Notes under the pieces: generated by a model | Database searches by the model: none | Told to the model about the DNA's origin: nothing | What the model saw: the letters and a program-made list of their open reading frames with translations, nothing else | Assembly (NCBI GenBank): GCA_003217735.2 | Contig: CP031585.1 | Location: forward strand, 3,087,501 to 3,151,500 | DNA length: 64,000 nt | Direction of reading: 5' to 3' | Source of the DNA: Marinibacterium anthonyi | GTDB taxonomy: Bacteria; Pseudomonadota; Alphaproteobacteria; Rhodobacterales; Rhodobacteraceae | Part shown: positions 39,280 through 47,917 of the stretch, piece after piece | Layout: every line of letters begins with the position of its first letter | How positions within the stretch are numbered: the stretch's first letter is position 1 | Translations under genes and position numbers: made by a program

Positions 39280-42200
39280 GCCCTGTCCCTTCTGGCGCTC
39301 AGTTTATAGGCATCCTCGGCCATCCGGGGCGACACGAGCCCCAGCCGCACATCCCGGTCCACCAGGGGCACGGGCCGTTCCTCGGCCGGGCCGAAGCCGC
39401 TGCCGGCGGACAGGATCAGTTCGACCTCGTCGCTCACGTCGCCCAGCGGAAAGATCCCGCCGGTGCCGCAATCCTCGACACCGTTCGCCCGGGCGATCCC
39501 CGCGCGCGCGGTCATGCCCGCCGTGCCGCCCTGCAGCCCGGCAACCGGCAGATCGACACCTTCGGGCGCCACCTGGCAGGTCATCTGCCCGCCCGCATCA
39601 CGCCGACGCACGCGCACCCGCGTCGCCGGGCCGCCGCGCGCGGCACCGGGGCCGCCGCTGTCGGTGACAAAGCCCTTTTCGGCCACGATCACCGGCAGGC
39701 GCTGTTCCAGCAGTTCGATCGACGACGACGCGGCCGAGGTCGGCCACAGCAGCGCGCCGCGCCCGTCCAGCCCCTGCCCGGCCCCCTGCCCGCCGCCCAG
39801 CAGCAGCATCTCCGAGAACGCCGTGCCGTCGGCATCCGTGCCCCAGAAGGTCAGCACGCTGGGCAGGCCGGAATAGGCCCGCACGGCGCCCGGCACGGTT
39901 TCCGCCATGGCGCGGAAGATATTGGGCGAGGAATACCACCCGGTCCTTGTGCGCAATGACACCGGCGCGGGGTGGGCGCAGTTGAGAATGGATTTTTCGG
40001 GCGCTGTCACCGTGAAGGCCCGGTAACAGCCGGCGTTGCCGCGCACGCCGGGCGTCAGCATGCATTTCAGCGGATAGGTCGCGTGCGCTTCGGTATAGCT
40101 CATGGTGCAGTTGATGCCGCCCAGGGGGACCTGCGGCGGGCAGCCTGCGAAATCGACCTCGATCCGGTCGCCATCGACGGTCAGTGACATCGGGAGCGTC
40201 ATCCGCGTGCCCATCGGGTTGAAATCGACGGTCGAGCGGTACGTGCCATCCGGCAACGCCGCGATGGCGGCGCGCATGGCGGCCTCGGATCGGTCCTGCA
40301 GCACGGCGGCCAGCCCGCGCAGGTCGCGCAGACCGTATTCCCCGAGGAAACGCAGCACTTGCGCCGCGCCCCGTGCGTTCGCCGTGACCAGCGAGCGCAG
40401 ATCGCCCAGCACCTGGTTGGGCTCGCGCACATTGTGGAACATCAGGCGGAAGATGTCCTCGTTCTCCTCGCCCCTGCGGACCAGCCGCATCGGCGGGATC
40501 TGCAGGCCTTCCTCGTAGATCTCGTGCGCGGCCAGCCCGTTGCGGGTGCCGCCGATGTCGCCCACGTGACCGACCGTGGCGGTCAGCGCGACAACGCGGC
40601 CGTCCGAGAAGACCGGCGTGACCACGGCGATATCAAAGAGATGGCCGGCGCATTCCCAGGGATCGTTGGTGATATAGACATCACCCTCTGCCATGCTGTC
40701 CGCCGGATAGTGTTTCAGGATATGGCGTACGGCACGCGGCAGGGTGATGTTGAAGACGGGCATGACGCGCGCCGAATGGGCGATGGTTTCGCCGGTCGGA
40801 TCCAGCAGCGCGCAACCGAAATCCTGGCTTTCCGAGATGATCAGCGAAAAGGCCGTGCGGCAGACGGTCTGCCACATGTCCTCGGTCACGGTCACCAGCC
40901 GCGCCCACATGATTTCCAGCGCGATGGGATCGGCTTCCAGCCGGGCCTTCGCCTCGGCCAGGGGCAAGTCTCCGGTCACCTTCACCTCGGCTTCGGCGCC
41001 CAGACCCACGGTGATGCGGATATTGCCGGCGGCGTCCAGCGTGGCGCGGTCGCCCTTGGGGACCAGCGTGGTGGATTCCGGTTCCTCGATGATCGCGGGG
41101 CCGGCGATCTCGTGGCCGACGATCAGGTCGGCGCGCAGGTGGACCGAGGCCGGCTCCCATCCCGCGCCGGTCCAGACATTGCGGGTGTGGGCCTTCGGCG
41201 TGGCCTCGGGCGCGGTTGCGCCGCCGACCGACAGCGCGGGTGCCGGACCCCGGGCGCGCAGGCGCAGCGACAGGATCTCAAGCGGTTCGTCCGCCGGACG
41301 GCGGGAATAGCGATCCATGTAGACGGTTTCGAACACCGCGCGCAGGGCGGGTTCGGCGGCGGCATCCAGCGGGTCGTCGGGCAGCGGAACGGCGACCACG
41401 TGCAATTGCCCCTTCAGGCGCATGTCGAGCGTGACATCGAAGGCGGCGTCTTGCGCTGCGATCCCGGCGGCGGTCAGATCGGCCAGGGCTTCGTCGCGCA
41501 TCTGGGCCTGAAGGGATGCGATGCCACCTGACAGCGCCTCGTCGATCGACATCGGGCGCGAGCGGACAAGATCGACGGCCTGCGGGGCCGACAGGAACCC
41601 GAAGGCCGAGGCGGCGCCGGACGCGGGGGGGATGATGACGTCGGAAACGCCCAGGATCCGGGCGACACGGGCGGCAAAGGCGGGGCCAGCGCCGCCAAAG
41701 CCGATCATGGCGTAGCGGCGGGGGTCGCGGCCCTTTTCGACCATGTGGATCTGTGCGGCGGAGGCCATGGATTCCGCGACCGTCTGGTGGATGCCCCAGG
41801 CGGCTTCCTCAGTGCTCAGGCCCAGCGGCCCGGCGATGGCCTGCATGGCGGTTTCGGCGGCGGCGCGGTCCAGCGCCATCTTGCCGCCCAGGAACCGATC
41901 GGGATCATAGTAGCCCAGCAGGACCGAGGCGTCGGTGACCGTGGGGTCGATGCCGCCGCGCCCATAGCAGGCAGGTCCCGGCGCCGCGCCAGCGGACCTG
42001 GGCCCGACCTTCAAAAGGCCGACCCCGTCGATCGAGGCGATGGACCCGCCCCCTGCCCCGATCTCGATCATGTCGACCGTGGGCGCGCGGACCGGCAGGC
42101 CCGAACCGTTCTTGAACCGGTGTTCCCGGCCCGCTTCCAGCACCGGCGCGATATGGGGCGCGCCGGTCTCGATCAGGCAGGCCTTGGCGGTGGTGCCGCC

Positions 42201-43067
42201 CATGTCAAAGCTCAGCGCGTCCGACATCCCCGCCGCGCGGGCGAACCACGCCGTGGCCAGCGCACCGCCGGCAGGCCCGCTTTCCAGCAGGCGGATCGGC
42301 AGGGCGCGGGCGATATCCAGCGACACCAGGCCACCGGCCGAGGTCATCAGCCGCAGCGCGCCGGCAAAGCCGCGTCCGGTCAGTTCGGTTTCCAGTCGGG
42401 CCAGGTAATCGGCCATCAGCGGCTGGACAAAGGCATTGGCGCAGGTGGTCACGAAGCGCGGATATTCCGAGATTTCACCGACCACGGCCGACGACACCGA
42501 CACGGCAAGATCGGGATAGGCGGCGCGGACGATCTCGGCCGCGCGCAATTCGTGCGCCGGGTTGCGGTAGGAATGCATGAAACAGATCGCGATGGCGGTG
42601 CAGCCCTCGGCCACCAGCACGTCGAGTTCCGCCTTCACCCCGGCTTCATCCAAGGGCGTCACTTCGCGCCCCAGGGCGTCGATGCGGCCCTGCACCTCGC
42701 GGCGCAGATCGCGGGTGACCAGCGGCTCGGGGAACGCCAGGTCCAGGTCGTAGATGTCGTAGCGCTGTTCGTTGCCGATCTCGAGCGTGTCGCGAAAACC
42801 CGTGGTGGTCAGCAGGCCGACCTTTGCGCCGTTGCGTTCGATCACCGCATTGGTCACCAGCGTGGTGCCGTGCACGATCTCGGCCACGTCCGCCATGCTC
42901 AGGCCTTCGCGGGCCAGCAGGTCCACCAGCCCGGTCAGGGCCCCGCGCGACGGATCGTCCGGGGTGGTCAGCGTCTTGTGCAGCGCGGTGCGGCCCGCGT
43001 CGGGGGCGCTGAGGAAGAGGTCCGTGAAGGTTCCGCCGATATCGATCCCGACCCTGAACTGCGACAT
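39273..43067 (-). CDS. Fused HyuA-HyuB hydantoinase/5-oxoprolinase
   Basis: A 1264-residue protein. The first part (about residues 1-690) is a complete HyuA ATPase domain: RVGIDIGGTFTDLFLSAPDA, HGTTLVTNAVIERNGAKVGL, GFRDTLEIGNEQRYDIYDLD, SFDMGGTTAKACLIETGAPH and EIGAGGGSIASID. The second part (about 700-1264) is a complete HyuB domain: LEIMWARLVTVTEDMWQTVC, TNDPWECAGHLFDIAVVTPV, LAAHEIYEEGLQIPPMRLV and SGPGAARGGPATRVRVRRRD-like sequence in the C-terminal part. This is the organisation and length of ATP-dependent 5-oxoprolinases. The start at 43067 has AAGGAGAG upstream. The gene has its own promoter with a palindromic operator and lies just upstream of the XRE-led operon. 5-oxoproline is the likeliest substrate, but related hydantoins are possible. 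Confidence 0.9.
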   Translation of the reverse strand: MSQFRVGIDIGGTFTDLFLSAPDAGRTALHKTLTTPDDPSRGALTGLVDLLAREGLSMADVAEIVHGTTLVTNAVIERNGAKVGLLTTTGFRDTLEIGNEQRYDIYDLDLAFPEPLVTRDLRREVQGRIDALGREVTPLDEAGVKAELDVLVAEGCTAIAICFMHSYRNPAHELRAAEIVRAAYPDLAVSVSSAVVGEISEYPRFVTTCANAFVQPLMADYLARLETELTGRGFAGALRLMTSAGGLVSLDIARALPIRLLESGPAGGALATAWFARAAGMSDALSFDMGGTTAKACLIETGAPHIAPVLEAGREHRFKNGSGLPVRAPTVDMIEIGAGGGSIASIDGVGLLKVGPRSAGAAPGPACYGRGGIDPTVTDASVLLGYYDPDRFLGGKMALDRAAAETAMQAIAGPLGLSTEEAAWGIHQTVAESMASAAQIHMVEKGRDPRRYAMIGFGGAGPAFAARVARILGVSDVIIPPASGAASAFGFLSAPQAVDLVRSRPMSIDEALSGGIASLQAQMRDEALADLTAAGIAAQDAAFDVTLDMRLKGQLHVVAVPLPDDPLDAAAEPALRAVFETVYMDRYSRRPADEPLEILSLRLRARGPAPALSVGGATAPEATPKAHTRNVWTGAGWEPASVHLRADLIVGHEIAGPAIIEEPESTTLVPKGDRATLDAAGNIRITVGLGAEAEVKVTGDLPLAEAKARLEADPIALEIMWARLVTVTEDMWQTVCRTAFSLIISESQDFGCALLDPTGETIAHSARVMPVFNITLPRAVRHILKHYPADSMAEGDVYITNDPWECAGHLFDIAVVTPVFSDGRVVALTATVGHVGDIGGTRNGLAAHEIYEEGLQIPPMRLVRRGEENEDIFRLMFHNVREPNQVLGDLRSLVTANARGAAQVLRFLGEYGLRDLRGLAAVLQDRSEAAMRAAIAALPDGTYRSTVDFNPMGTRMTLPMSLTVDGDRIEVDFAGCPPQVPLGGINCTMSYTEAHATYPLKCMLTPGVRGNAGCYRAFTVTAPEKSILNCAHPAPVSLRTRTGWYSSPNIFRAMAETVPGAVRAYSGLPSVLTFWGTDADGTAFSEMLLLGGGQGAGQGLDGRGALLWPTSAASSSIELLEQRLPVIVAEKGFVTDSGGPGAARGGPATRVRVRRRDAGGQMTCQVAPEGVDLPVAGLQGGTAGMTARAGIARANGVEDCGTGGIFPLGDVSDEVELILSAGSGFGPAEERPVPLVDRDVRLGLVSPRMAEDAYKLSARRDRAA

Positions 43068-43107
43068 CTCCGCCTCTCCTTCTGCGCTCCGGGCAGCCCG
43101 GAGTTTT

Positions 43108-43132
43108 AGCAATACTATAATTTAGTATTACT
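43108..43132. promoter_or_regulatory. Palindromic operator upstream of hyuAB fusion
   Basis: AGCAATACTA (43108-43117) and TAGTATTACT (43123-43132) form a 10-base inverted repeat with one mismatch around a 5-base spacer, in an AT-rich patch 41 bases before the start. The right arm is the exact reverse complement of AGTAATACTA found at the XRE-cupin promoter. Confidence 0.65.
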
Positions 43133-43226
43133 TCAATTTTGAACCATGGACGTGCAAGGACAGACCGCCCGCGCGCCCTTCGATGCCCGGGAAAACCAGT
43201 CGCATGATGAAATGAGAGGCAGATGA

Positions 43227-43263
43227 CCGCCCGCGCGCCCCATGGACCGGGGCGCGCGGGCGG
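43227..43263 (-). terminator. Terminator of RND pump operon
   Basis: A perfect 15-bp stem (CCGCCCGCGCGCCCC with its complement) and a 7-base loop lie just after the pump gene stop. On the minus strand a moderately T-rich TCATCTGCCTCTCATTTC follows. Confidence 0.75.
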
Positions 43264-43269
43264 ATCCGG

Positions 43270-46200
43270 TCAGGCCCGATCCTGCGGCTGTTCCAATGTG
43301 TCCGCCACGGATTCGGCCGGCTCGTCGCGCTGCCCCTTGATCCGTTCGCGCAGACCCTGGAAGGCGACGTACAGCGGCGGGATGGCGAAGATGCCCAGCA
43401 TGGCGGCAAAGATCATGCCGCCCAGGACCGGTGTGCCGACCGCGCGGCGGGCCAGCTGGGCGGCGCCGGTCGCAGTGGCTAGCGGTACAAGGCCCAGGAT
43501 GAAGGCCAGCGAGGTCATGATCACCGGGCGGAACCGCAGGCGCGCACCTTCGGTGGCGGCCTCGAGCAGCGGCACACCGGCCTCGCGTTTCTCCTTGGCG
43601 AATTCGACGATGAGGATGCCGTTCTTCACCGCCAGCCCGATCAGCACGACCATGCCGATCTGGGCGTACAGATCCAGCGGCAGCCCCGTCACCAGCAGCG
43701 CGGCGACCGATCCCGACACCCCGATCGACACCGACAGCAGCACCGGCACCGGGATCGTCCAGCTTTCATACAGCGCCACGAGGCAGAGGAAGGCGAACAG
43801 AACCGCCAGCCCCAGAACCACCGGCAACGTGCCTTCGGACTTCTTCTCTTGATACGCGGTATCGGTCCAGGCGCCCGAGAAGCCCGCCGGCAGGGTCTTG
43901 GCCGACACGTCCTCCATCGCGGCAAGCGCGGTGCCCGACGACACGCCGGGCGCCGGCCCGCCCATCAGCGAGACCGCCTCGACGTTGTTGTACCGGATGA
44001 TGGCGGACGGCCCGGTCACCAGCTTGACGTTCACCAGGGAACGCAGCGGGATCATGTCGCCCGCCGCGCTGCGCACGTGGATGCGATAGATGTCGTCGAT
44101 CTTGGCGCGGTCCTGCGCTTCGGCTTCCAGCTGCACCTGCCAGGTGCGGCCATAGAGGTTCAGGTCGTTGACGTAATAGCCGCCCAGCGAGGCCTGCAGC
44201 GATTGAAAGATGTCGCTGACGGAAACGCCCAGGATCTGCGCCTTGTCGCGGTCGATATCCAGGTAGACCGACGGCGTGTTGGGCGAATAGGTGGAAAACA
44301 CCTGGCCCAGCTGCGGATCCTGGTTGGCGGCGACGGCCAGACCCCGGATCGCCTGGGCGAAGGCCTGCGGGTCCACGGCGCGGTTGTTCTGCACCATGTA
44401 GGTGAATCCGCCCCCGGTCCCCAGGCCGATGATCGGCGGCGGCGCCATCGGCACGGCGGCCCCGCCCTGCACGCCCATCAGCGCCTTGCCCAGACGCTGG
44501 ATGATCGCATCGGCGCTTTGGCTGGGATCGGTGCGCTCCTCGAACGGCTTCAGGGTGACGACCGAAAACCCGGCGTTCGCCTCGGAATAGCTGTCGATGA
44601 AGTTCAGGCCCACGACCGATGTCACATCGGCCACGGCGTCTTCCTTCATGATGATCGCCTCGGCCTGTTTCACCACCTCTTCGGTGCGCGACAGCGACGC
44701 GTCGGACGGCAGTTTCATGATGACAAAGAACGCGCCCTGGTCGTCGTTGGGCAAAAAGCCCGTCGGCGTGACACGCATCATGCCCCAGATGCCGGCCATG
44801 GCGCAGGCGGCCATCACCAGCCCGATCACCGACATCCGCACCAGCCGCGCGACCACCGAGCCATAGGCGTTGCGCACCCGGTCGATCCCGTTCGAGACCT
44901 TGGCCATGATGCCCTTCTTCGGGCCCTTGTGCGGCTTCAGCAACAGCGCGCACAATGCCGGCGACAGGGTCAGCGCGTTGATCGCCGAAATGCCCATGGA
45001 GAACGAGATCATCACCGCGAACTGGCGGAACAATTCGCCCGTGATGCCGGGGATGAAGGCGATTGGCACGAAGACCGACATCAGCACCAGGGTGATCGCG
45101 ACGATGGGCCCGGTGATCTCGCGCATGGCCAGCTTGGTGGCGTCGGCCGGCGACAGATCGGGCCGTTCCTCCATCACCCGTTCGACGTTTTCCACCACGA
45201 CGATGGCGTCGTCGACCACGATGCCGATGGCCAGCACCAGCGCCAGCAGCGACACGGTGTTGGCCGAATACCCCAGGGCGTTCAGCGCCACGAAGGCGCC
45301 GATCAGGCTGACCGGCACGGCGATCGTGGGGATCAGCGTGGCGCGGAAACTGCCCAGGAAAATGAAGACCACGGCGACCACCAGCACGAAAGCCTCGATC
45401 AGGGTCTTCTTGACCTCGTCGATGGTCGAGGTGACGAACTTGGTCGGGTCGTAGGTGACCTTCCATTCCAGGTCGTCGGGGAAGGACTTGGCGATCTCGC
45501 CCACGGTTGCGCGCACCTGGTCCAGCGTGGTCAGCGCGTTGGCGCCCGGCGTCTGGTAGATGGCGATGGCGGCGGCGGACTTGCCGTTCAGCGTGGTGTC
45601 GCGATCAAGGTTGCGCGCGCCCAGTTCGATCCGCGCCACGTCGCCCAGCCGCAGGATCGACCCGTCGGAACCGGTGCGCACGATGATGTTCTTGAATTCG
45701 TCGACCGAGGTCAGCCGCCCCTTGGTCTGGATGTTCAGCTGGACCCGCTGGTCGTTGCTGATGGGCCGCGCGCCGATGCGGCCGACGGCGGCCTGGACGT
45801 TCTGGCTTTGGATGACGTCGATCAGGTCGTTGGTGGTCAGGCCAAGGTTGGTCAGCCGGTCGGTATCGACCCAGACCCGCATCGAATAATCCTGCGCCGC
45901 CCACAGCGCGGCATCGCCCACGCCCGGAGTCGACCGGATCTGGTCGAGCATGTTGATGGTGACGTAGTTGGAAATATACAGCGGATCATGCGTTCCATTT
46001 GGTGAAGAAACGGCGATAACCCCCAGCAATGCCGAGGATTTCTTCTTTACCGTCAGGCCGGACCGCTGCACTTCGTCGGGCAGGTTCGACAGGGCCTGTT
46101 GCACCCGGTTGTTGACGTTGACCGTGTTGATATCCGGGTCGGTGCCCAGGTCGAAGGACACCGTCAGCGTGTAACTGCCGTCGTCACCGCTGACGCTCTT

Positions 46201-46437
46201 CATGTAGATCGCCTTGTCGACGCCCACCACCTGCGCCTCGATCGGCTGGGCCACGGTATTGGCGACCACGTCGGCCGAGGCCCCGGGATAGGATGTCGTG
46301 ACCTGCACCTGCGGCGGCACGATATCGGGGTATTGGGCCACCGGGATCGCCATCAGCGACAGAAGGCCCGCGATGGTGGTCAGAAGGGCGATGACGATGG
46401 CAAAGCGCGGGCGGTCGACGAAAAGCGCGGAGAGCAT
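43270..46437 (-). CDS. RND multidrug efflux transporter (AcrB/HAE1 family)
   Basis: A 1055-residue inner-membrane drug/proton antiporter of the HAE1 family with 12 helices and two large periplasmic loops. The N-terminus ([40 protein letters not shown]) is typical. The proton-relay aspartates are in helix 4, [17 protein letters not shown]. Helix 10-12 features include [20 protein letters not shown]. It follows the adaptor gene after three bases. It needs a TolC-type outer-membrane channel, which is not in this window. The drug range cannot be predicted. Confidence 0.95.
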   Translation of the reverse strand: MLSALFVDRPRFAIVIALLTTIAGLLSLMAIPVAQYPDIVPPQVQVTTSYPGASADVVANTVAQPIEAQVVGVDKAIYMKSVSGDDGSYTLTVSFDLGTDPDINTVNVNNRVQQALSNLPDEVQRSGLTVKKKSSALLGVIAVSSPNGTHDPLYISNYVTINMLDQIRSTPGVGDAALWAAQDYSMRVWVDTDRLTNLGLTTNDLIDVIQSQNVQAAVGRIGARPISNDQRVQLNIQTKGRLTSVDEFKNIIVRTGSDGSILRLGDVARIELGARNLDRDTTLNGKSAAAIAIYQTPGANALTTLDQVRATVGEIAKSFPDDLEWKVTYDPTKFVTSTIDEVKKTLIEAFVLVVAVVFIFLGSFRATLIPTIAVPVSLIGAFVALNALGYSANTVSLLALVLAIGIVVDDAIVVVENVERVMEERPDLSPADATKLAMREITGPIVAITLVLMSVFVPIAFIPGITGELFRQFAVMISFSMGISAINALTLSPALCALLLKPHKGPKKGIMAKVSNGIDRVRNAYGSVVARLVRMSVIGLVMAACAMAGIWGMMRVTPTGFLPNDDQGAFFVIMKLPSDASLSRTEEVVKQAEAIIMKEDAVADVTSVVGLNFIDSYSEANAGFSVVTLKPFEERTDPSQSADAIIQRLGKALMGVQGGAAVPMAPPPIIGLGTGGGFTYMVQNNRAVDPQAFAQAIRGLAVAANQDPQLGQVFSTYSPNTPSVYLDIDRDKAQILGVSVSDIFQSLQASLGGYYVNDLNLYGRTWQVQLEAEAQDRAKIDDIYRIHVRSAAGDMIPLRSLVNVKLVTGPSAIIRYNNVEAVSLMGGPAPGVSSGTALAAMEDVSAKTLPAGFSGAWTDTAYQEKKSEGTLPVVLGLAVLFAFLCLVALYESWTIPVPVLLSVSIGVSGSVAALLVTGLPLDLYAQIGMVVLIGLAVKNGILIVEFAKEKREAGVPLLEAATEGARLRFRPVIMTSLAFILGLVPLATATGAAQLARRAVGTPVLGGMIFAAMLGIFAIPPLYVAFQGLRERIKGQRDEPAESVADTLEQPQDRA

Positions 46438-46440
46438 GGA

Positions 46441-47745
46441 TCAGCCTTTGTCGCTTGATGTGTCGCCGGACGTATCGGTCGAGGGGCTGCTGCCGTCCCC
46501 GCCCGATGCGGGCGCACCCGATGCAGGCGCACCCGATGCAGGCGTGCCCGATGCAGGCGTGCCCGATGCCGGTGCCTTGTCATCGCCGGTCCCCGCGCTG
46601 GCCTTCGACACGTCCGCCGGCTGCGCTACCACCGGAACCCCGGAGCGGACCCGTTCCAGCCCGTCGACGATCACCTGGTCGCCTTCCTTCAGCCCGTCCA
46701 GCACGACCACGTTCGACCCCACCGGATCACCCAGCTTGACGCTTTGCTGCGCCGCCTTGCCGTCCCTGACCACGAAGACGTACAGCCCGCCCTGGTCGGC
46801 GATGATCGCGCCCTGGTCGACGACCAGCCGGTTCTGCGGCTCGCCGCTTTCCAGTTTCACCCGGATCAGCTGGCCGTCGCGCAGCACGCCGTCGGGGTTG
46901 GCAAAGCTGGCCCGCGCCTGGATCGTGTCGGTGTTCTGGTTCACGATGGAATCGATGAAATCGATCTTGCCGACCTTGTCGTATTGCGTACCGTCGGAAA
47001 AACCGATGTAGACCTTCACGGTGTTCGGGTCGGCTTCGGACTGGGTCCTGAGCTTGCGAAAGGCCACCTCGGAGATCTGGAACAGCGCATAGATCGGGTC
47101 TTCGCTGACGATGGTGGTCAGCACGCCGGTGGTCGGGCCGATCAGGTTGCCCTTGGTGATGGCGCTGCGCCCGATGACCCCGTCCACCGGCGCGGTGATC
47201 GTGGTATAGCCCAGCTTGATCTGTGCATCCTGCAACTGGCCCTGGCTGGTCAGCACGTCGGCGGTGGCACTGTCGTAGGCGGCCTTGTTCTGGTCGCGCC
47301 GGGCGACGCTGTCGACCTGTTCGTTCAGCAATTGCTGCGACCGGTCCAGGTTGGTCTTGGCCAGGGTCTGCTGGGCCGTGGCCCGGTCCAGCGCGCCCTG
47401 CGCCTGGGTGACGGCCGCCTGAAAGAGGTCGGGTTCGATCTGGTACAGCTTGTCGCCCGCCTTGACCATGCCGCCTTCGGTAAAGAGCACATCGTGCAGG
47501 TAACCGTCGACCCGCGCCCGCACGTCGACCCGGTTCACCGCCGAAATCTGGCCCACGAGGCTGATCGACCCGGCAACGGCTTCGGACGTGACCGGAGAAA
47601 CAAGGACGTTGACCGCCTGCTGCTGCCCCTGGGCGGCCTGCTGGGCCAGCACGGGCGGCACCGGCAACAGGGCGGTCGAAGCCGCGCCAAGCGTCAGGAC
47701 CAGAGCCGTAGAGAAGGCGAGCTGACGCCTGTGTTGCGAAGCCAT
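46441..47745 (-). CDS. RND efflux periplasmic adaptor (AcrA family)
   Basis: A 434-residue membrane fusion protein linking the pump to an outer-membrane channel. Order: signal peptide (MASQHRRQLAFSTALVLTLG, cleaved near LAQ), beta-barrel/lipoyl start (ISAVNRVDVRARVDGYLHDV), coiled-coil hairpin (about residues 110-175, rich in Gln/Ala), second lipoyl half (LGYTTITAPVDGVIGRSAIT) and a beta-barrel. The C-terminus is an unusual tail of PASG(A/T)A repeats ending in Ser/Asp-rich sequence, encoded by a 15-bp DNA repeat. GGAGG lies five bases before the ATG at 47745. Confidence 0.93.
   Translation of the reverse strand: MASQHRRQLAFSTALVLTLGAASTALLPVPPVLAQQAAQGQQQAVNVLVSPVTSEAVAGSISLVGQISAVNRVDVRARVDGYLHDVLFTEGGMVKAGDKLYQIEPDLFQAAVTQAQGALDRATAQQTLAKTNLDRSQQLLNEQVDSVARRDQNKAAYDSATADVLTSQGQLQDAQIKLGYTTITAPVDGVIGRSAITKGNLIGPTTGVLTTIVSEDPIYALFQISEVAFRKLRTQSEADPNTVKVYIGFSDGTQYDKVGKIDFIDSIVNQNTDTIQARASFANPDGVLRDGQLIRVKLESGEPQNRLVVDQGAIIADQGGLYVFVVRDGKAAQQSVKLGDPVGSNVVVLDGLKEGDQVIVDGLERVRSGVPVVAQPADVSKASAGTGDDKAPASGTPASGTPASGAPASGAPASGGDGSSPSTDTSGDTSSDKG
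46502..46573 (-). repeat. 15-bp tandem repeat in the adaptor C-terminal tail
   Basis: Five units with period 15 (CCCGATG recurs at 46502, 46517, 46532, 46547 and 46562), encoding a PASG-type pentapeptide repeat. The frame is kept, so copy number could vary without loss of function. Confidence 0.85.
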
Positions 47746-47865
47746 GCTTGCCTCCAATTATCGTTCTGAAACAGGGCTTCCGCCTATGTACGTCGTGTAC
47801 CGCAGCGTCACCCTATCAGCAAACCAAGATTGGGCCAGATCACAACTTTGAACGCAATTCTCCCG

Positions 47866-47891
47866 ACCGGACCGGGAATGCCCGTTCCGGT
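47866..47891 (-). terminator. Stem-loop after GMC oxidoreductase gene
   Basis: ACCGGA pairs with TCCGGT and, after one mismatch, CGGG with CCCG around AATG, 26 bases after the stop. No T-run follows. The rest of this gap (47746-47865) should hold the pump operon promoter; no clear operator is seen. Confidence 0.45.
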
Positions 47892-47917
47892 TGTCCATCT
47901 GCCGTCGCTGGCGCGTG

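Noticed and set aside
43270-47745. TetR-type operator near GTAC-N5-GTAC in the RND promoter region (about 47788-47803)
   Set aside because: The arms are only four bases and the centre is not symmetrical; no TetR gene is adjacent.
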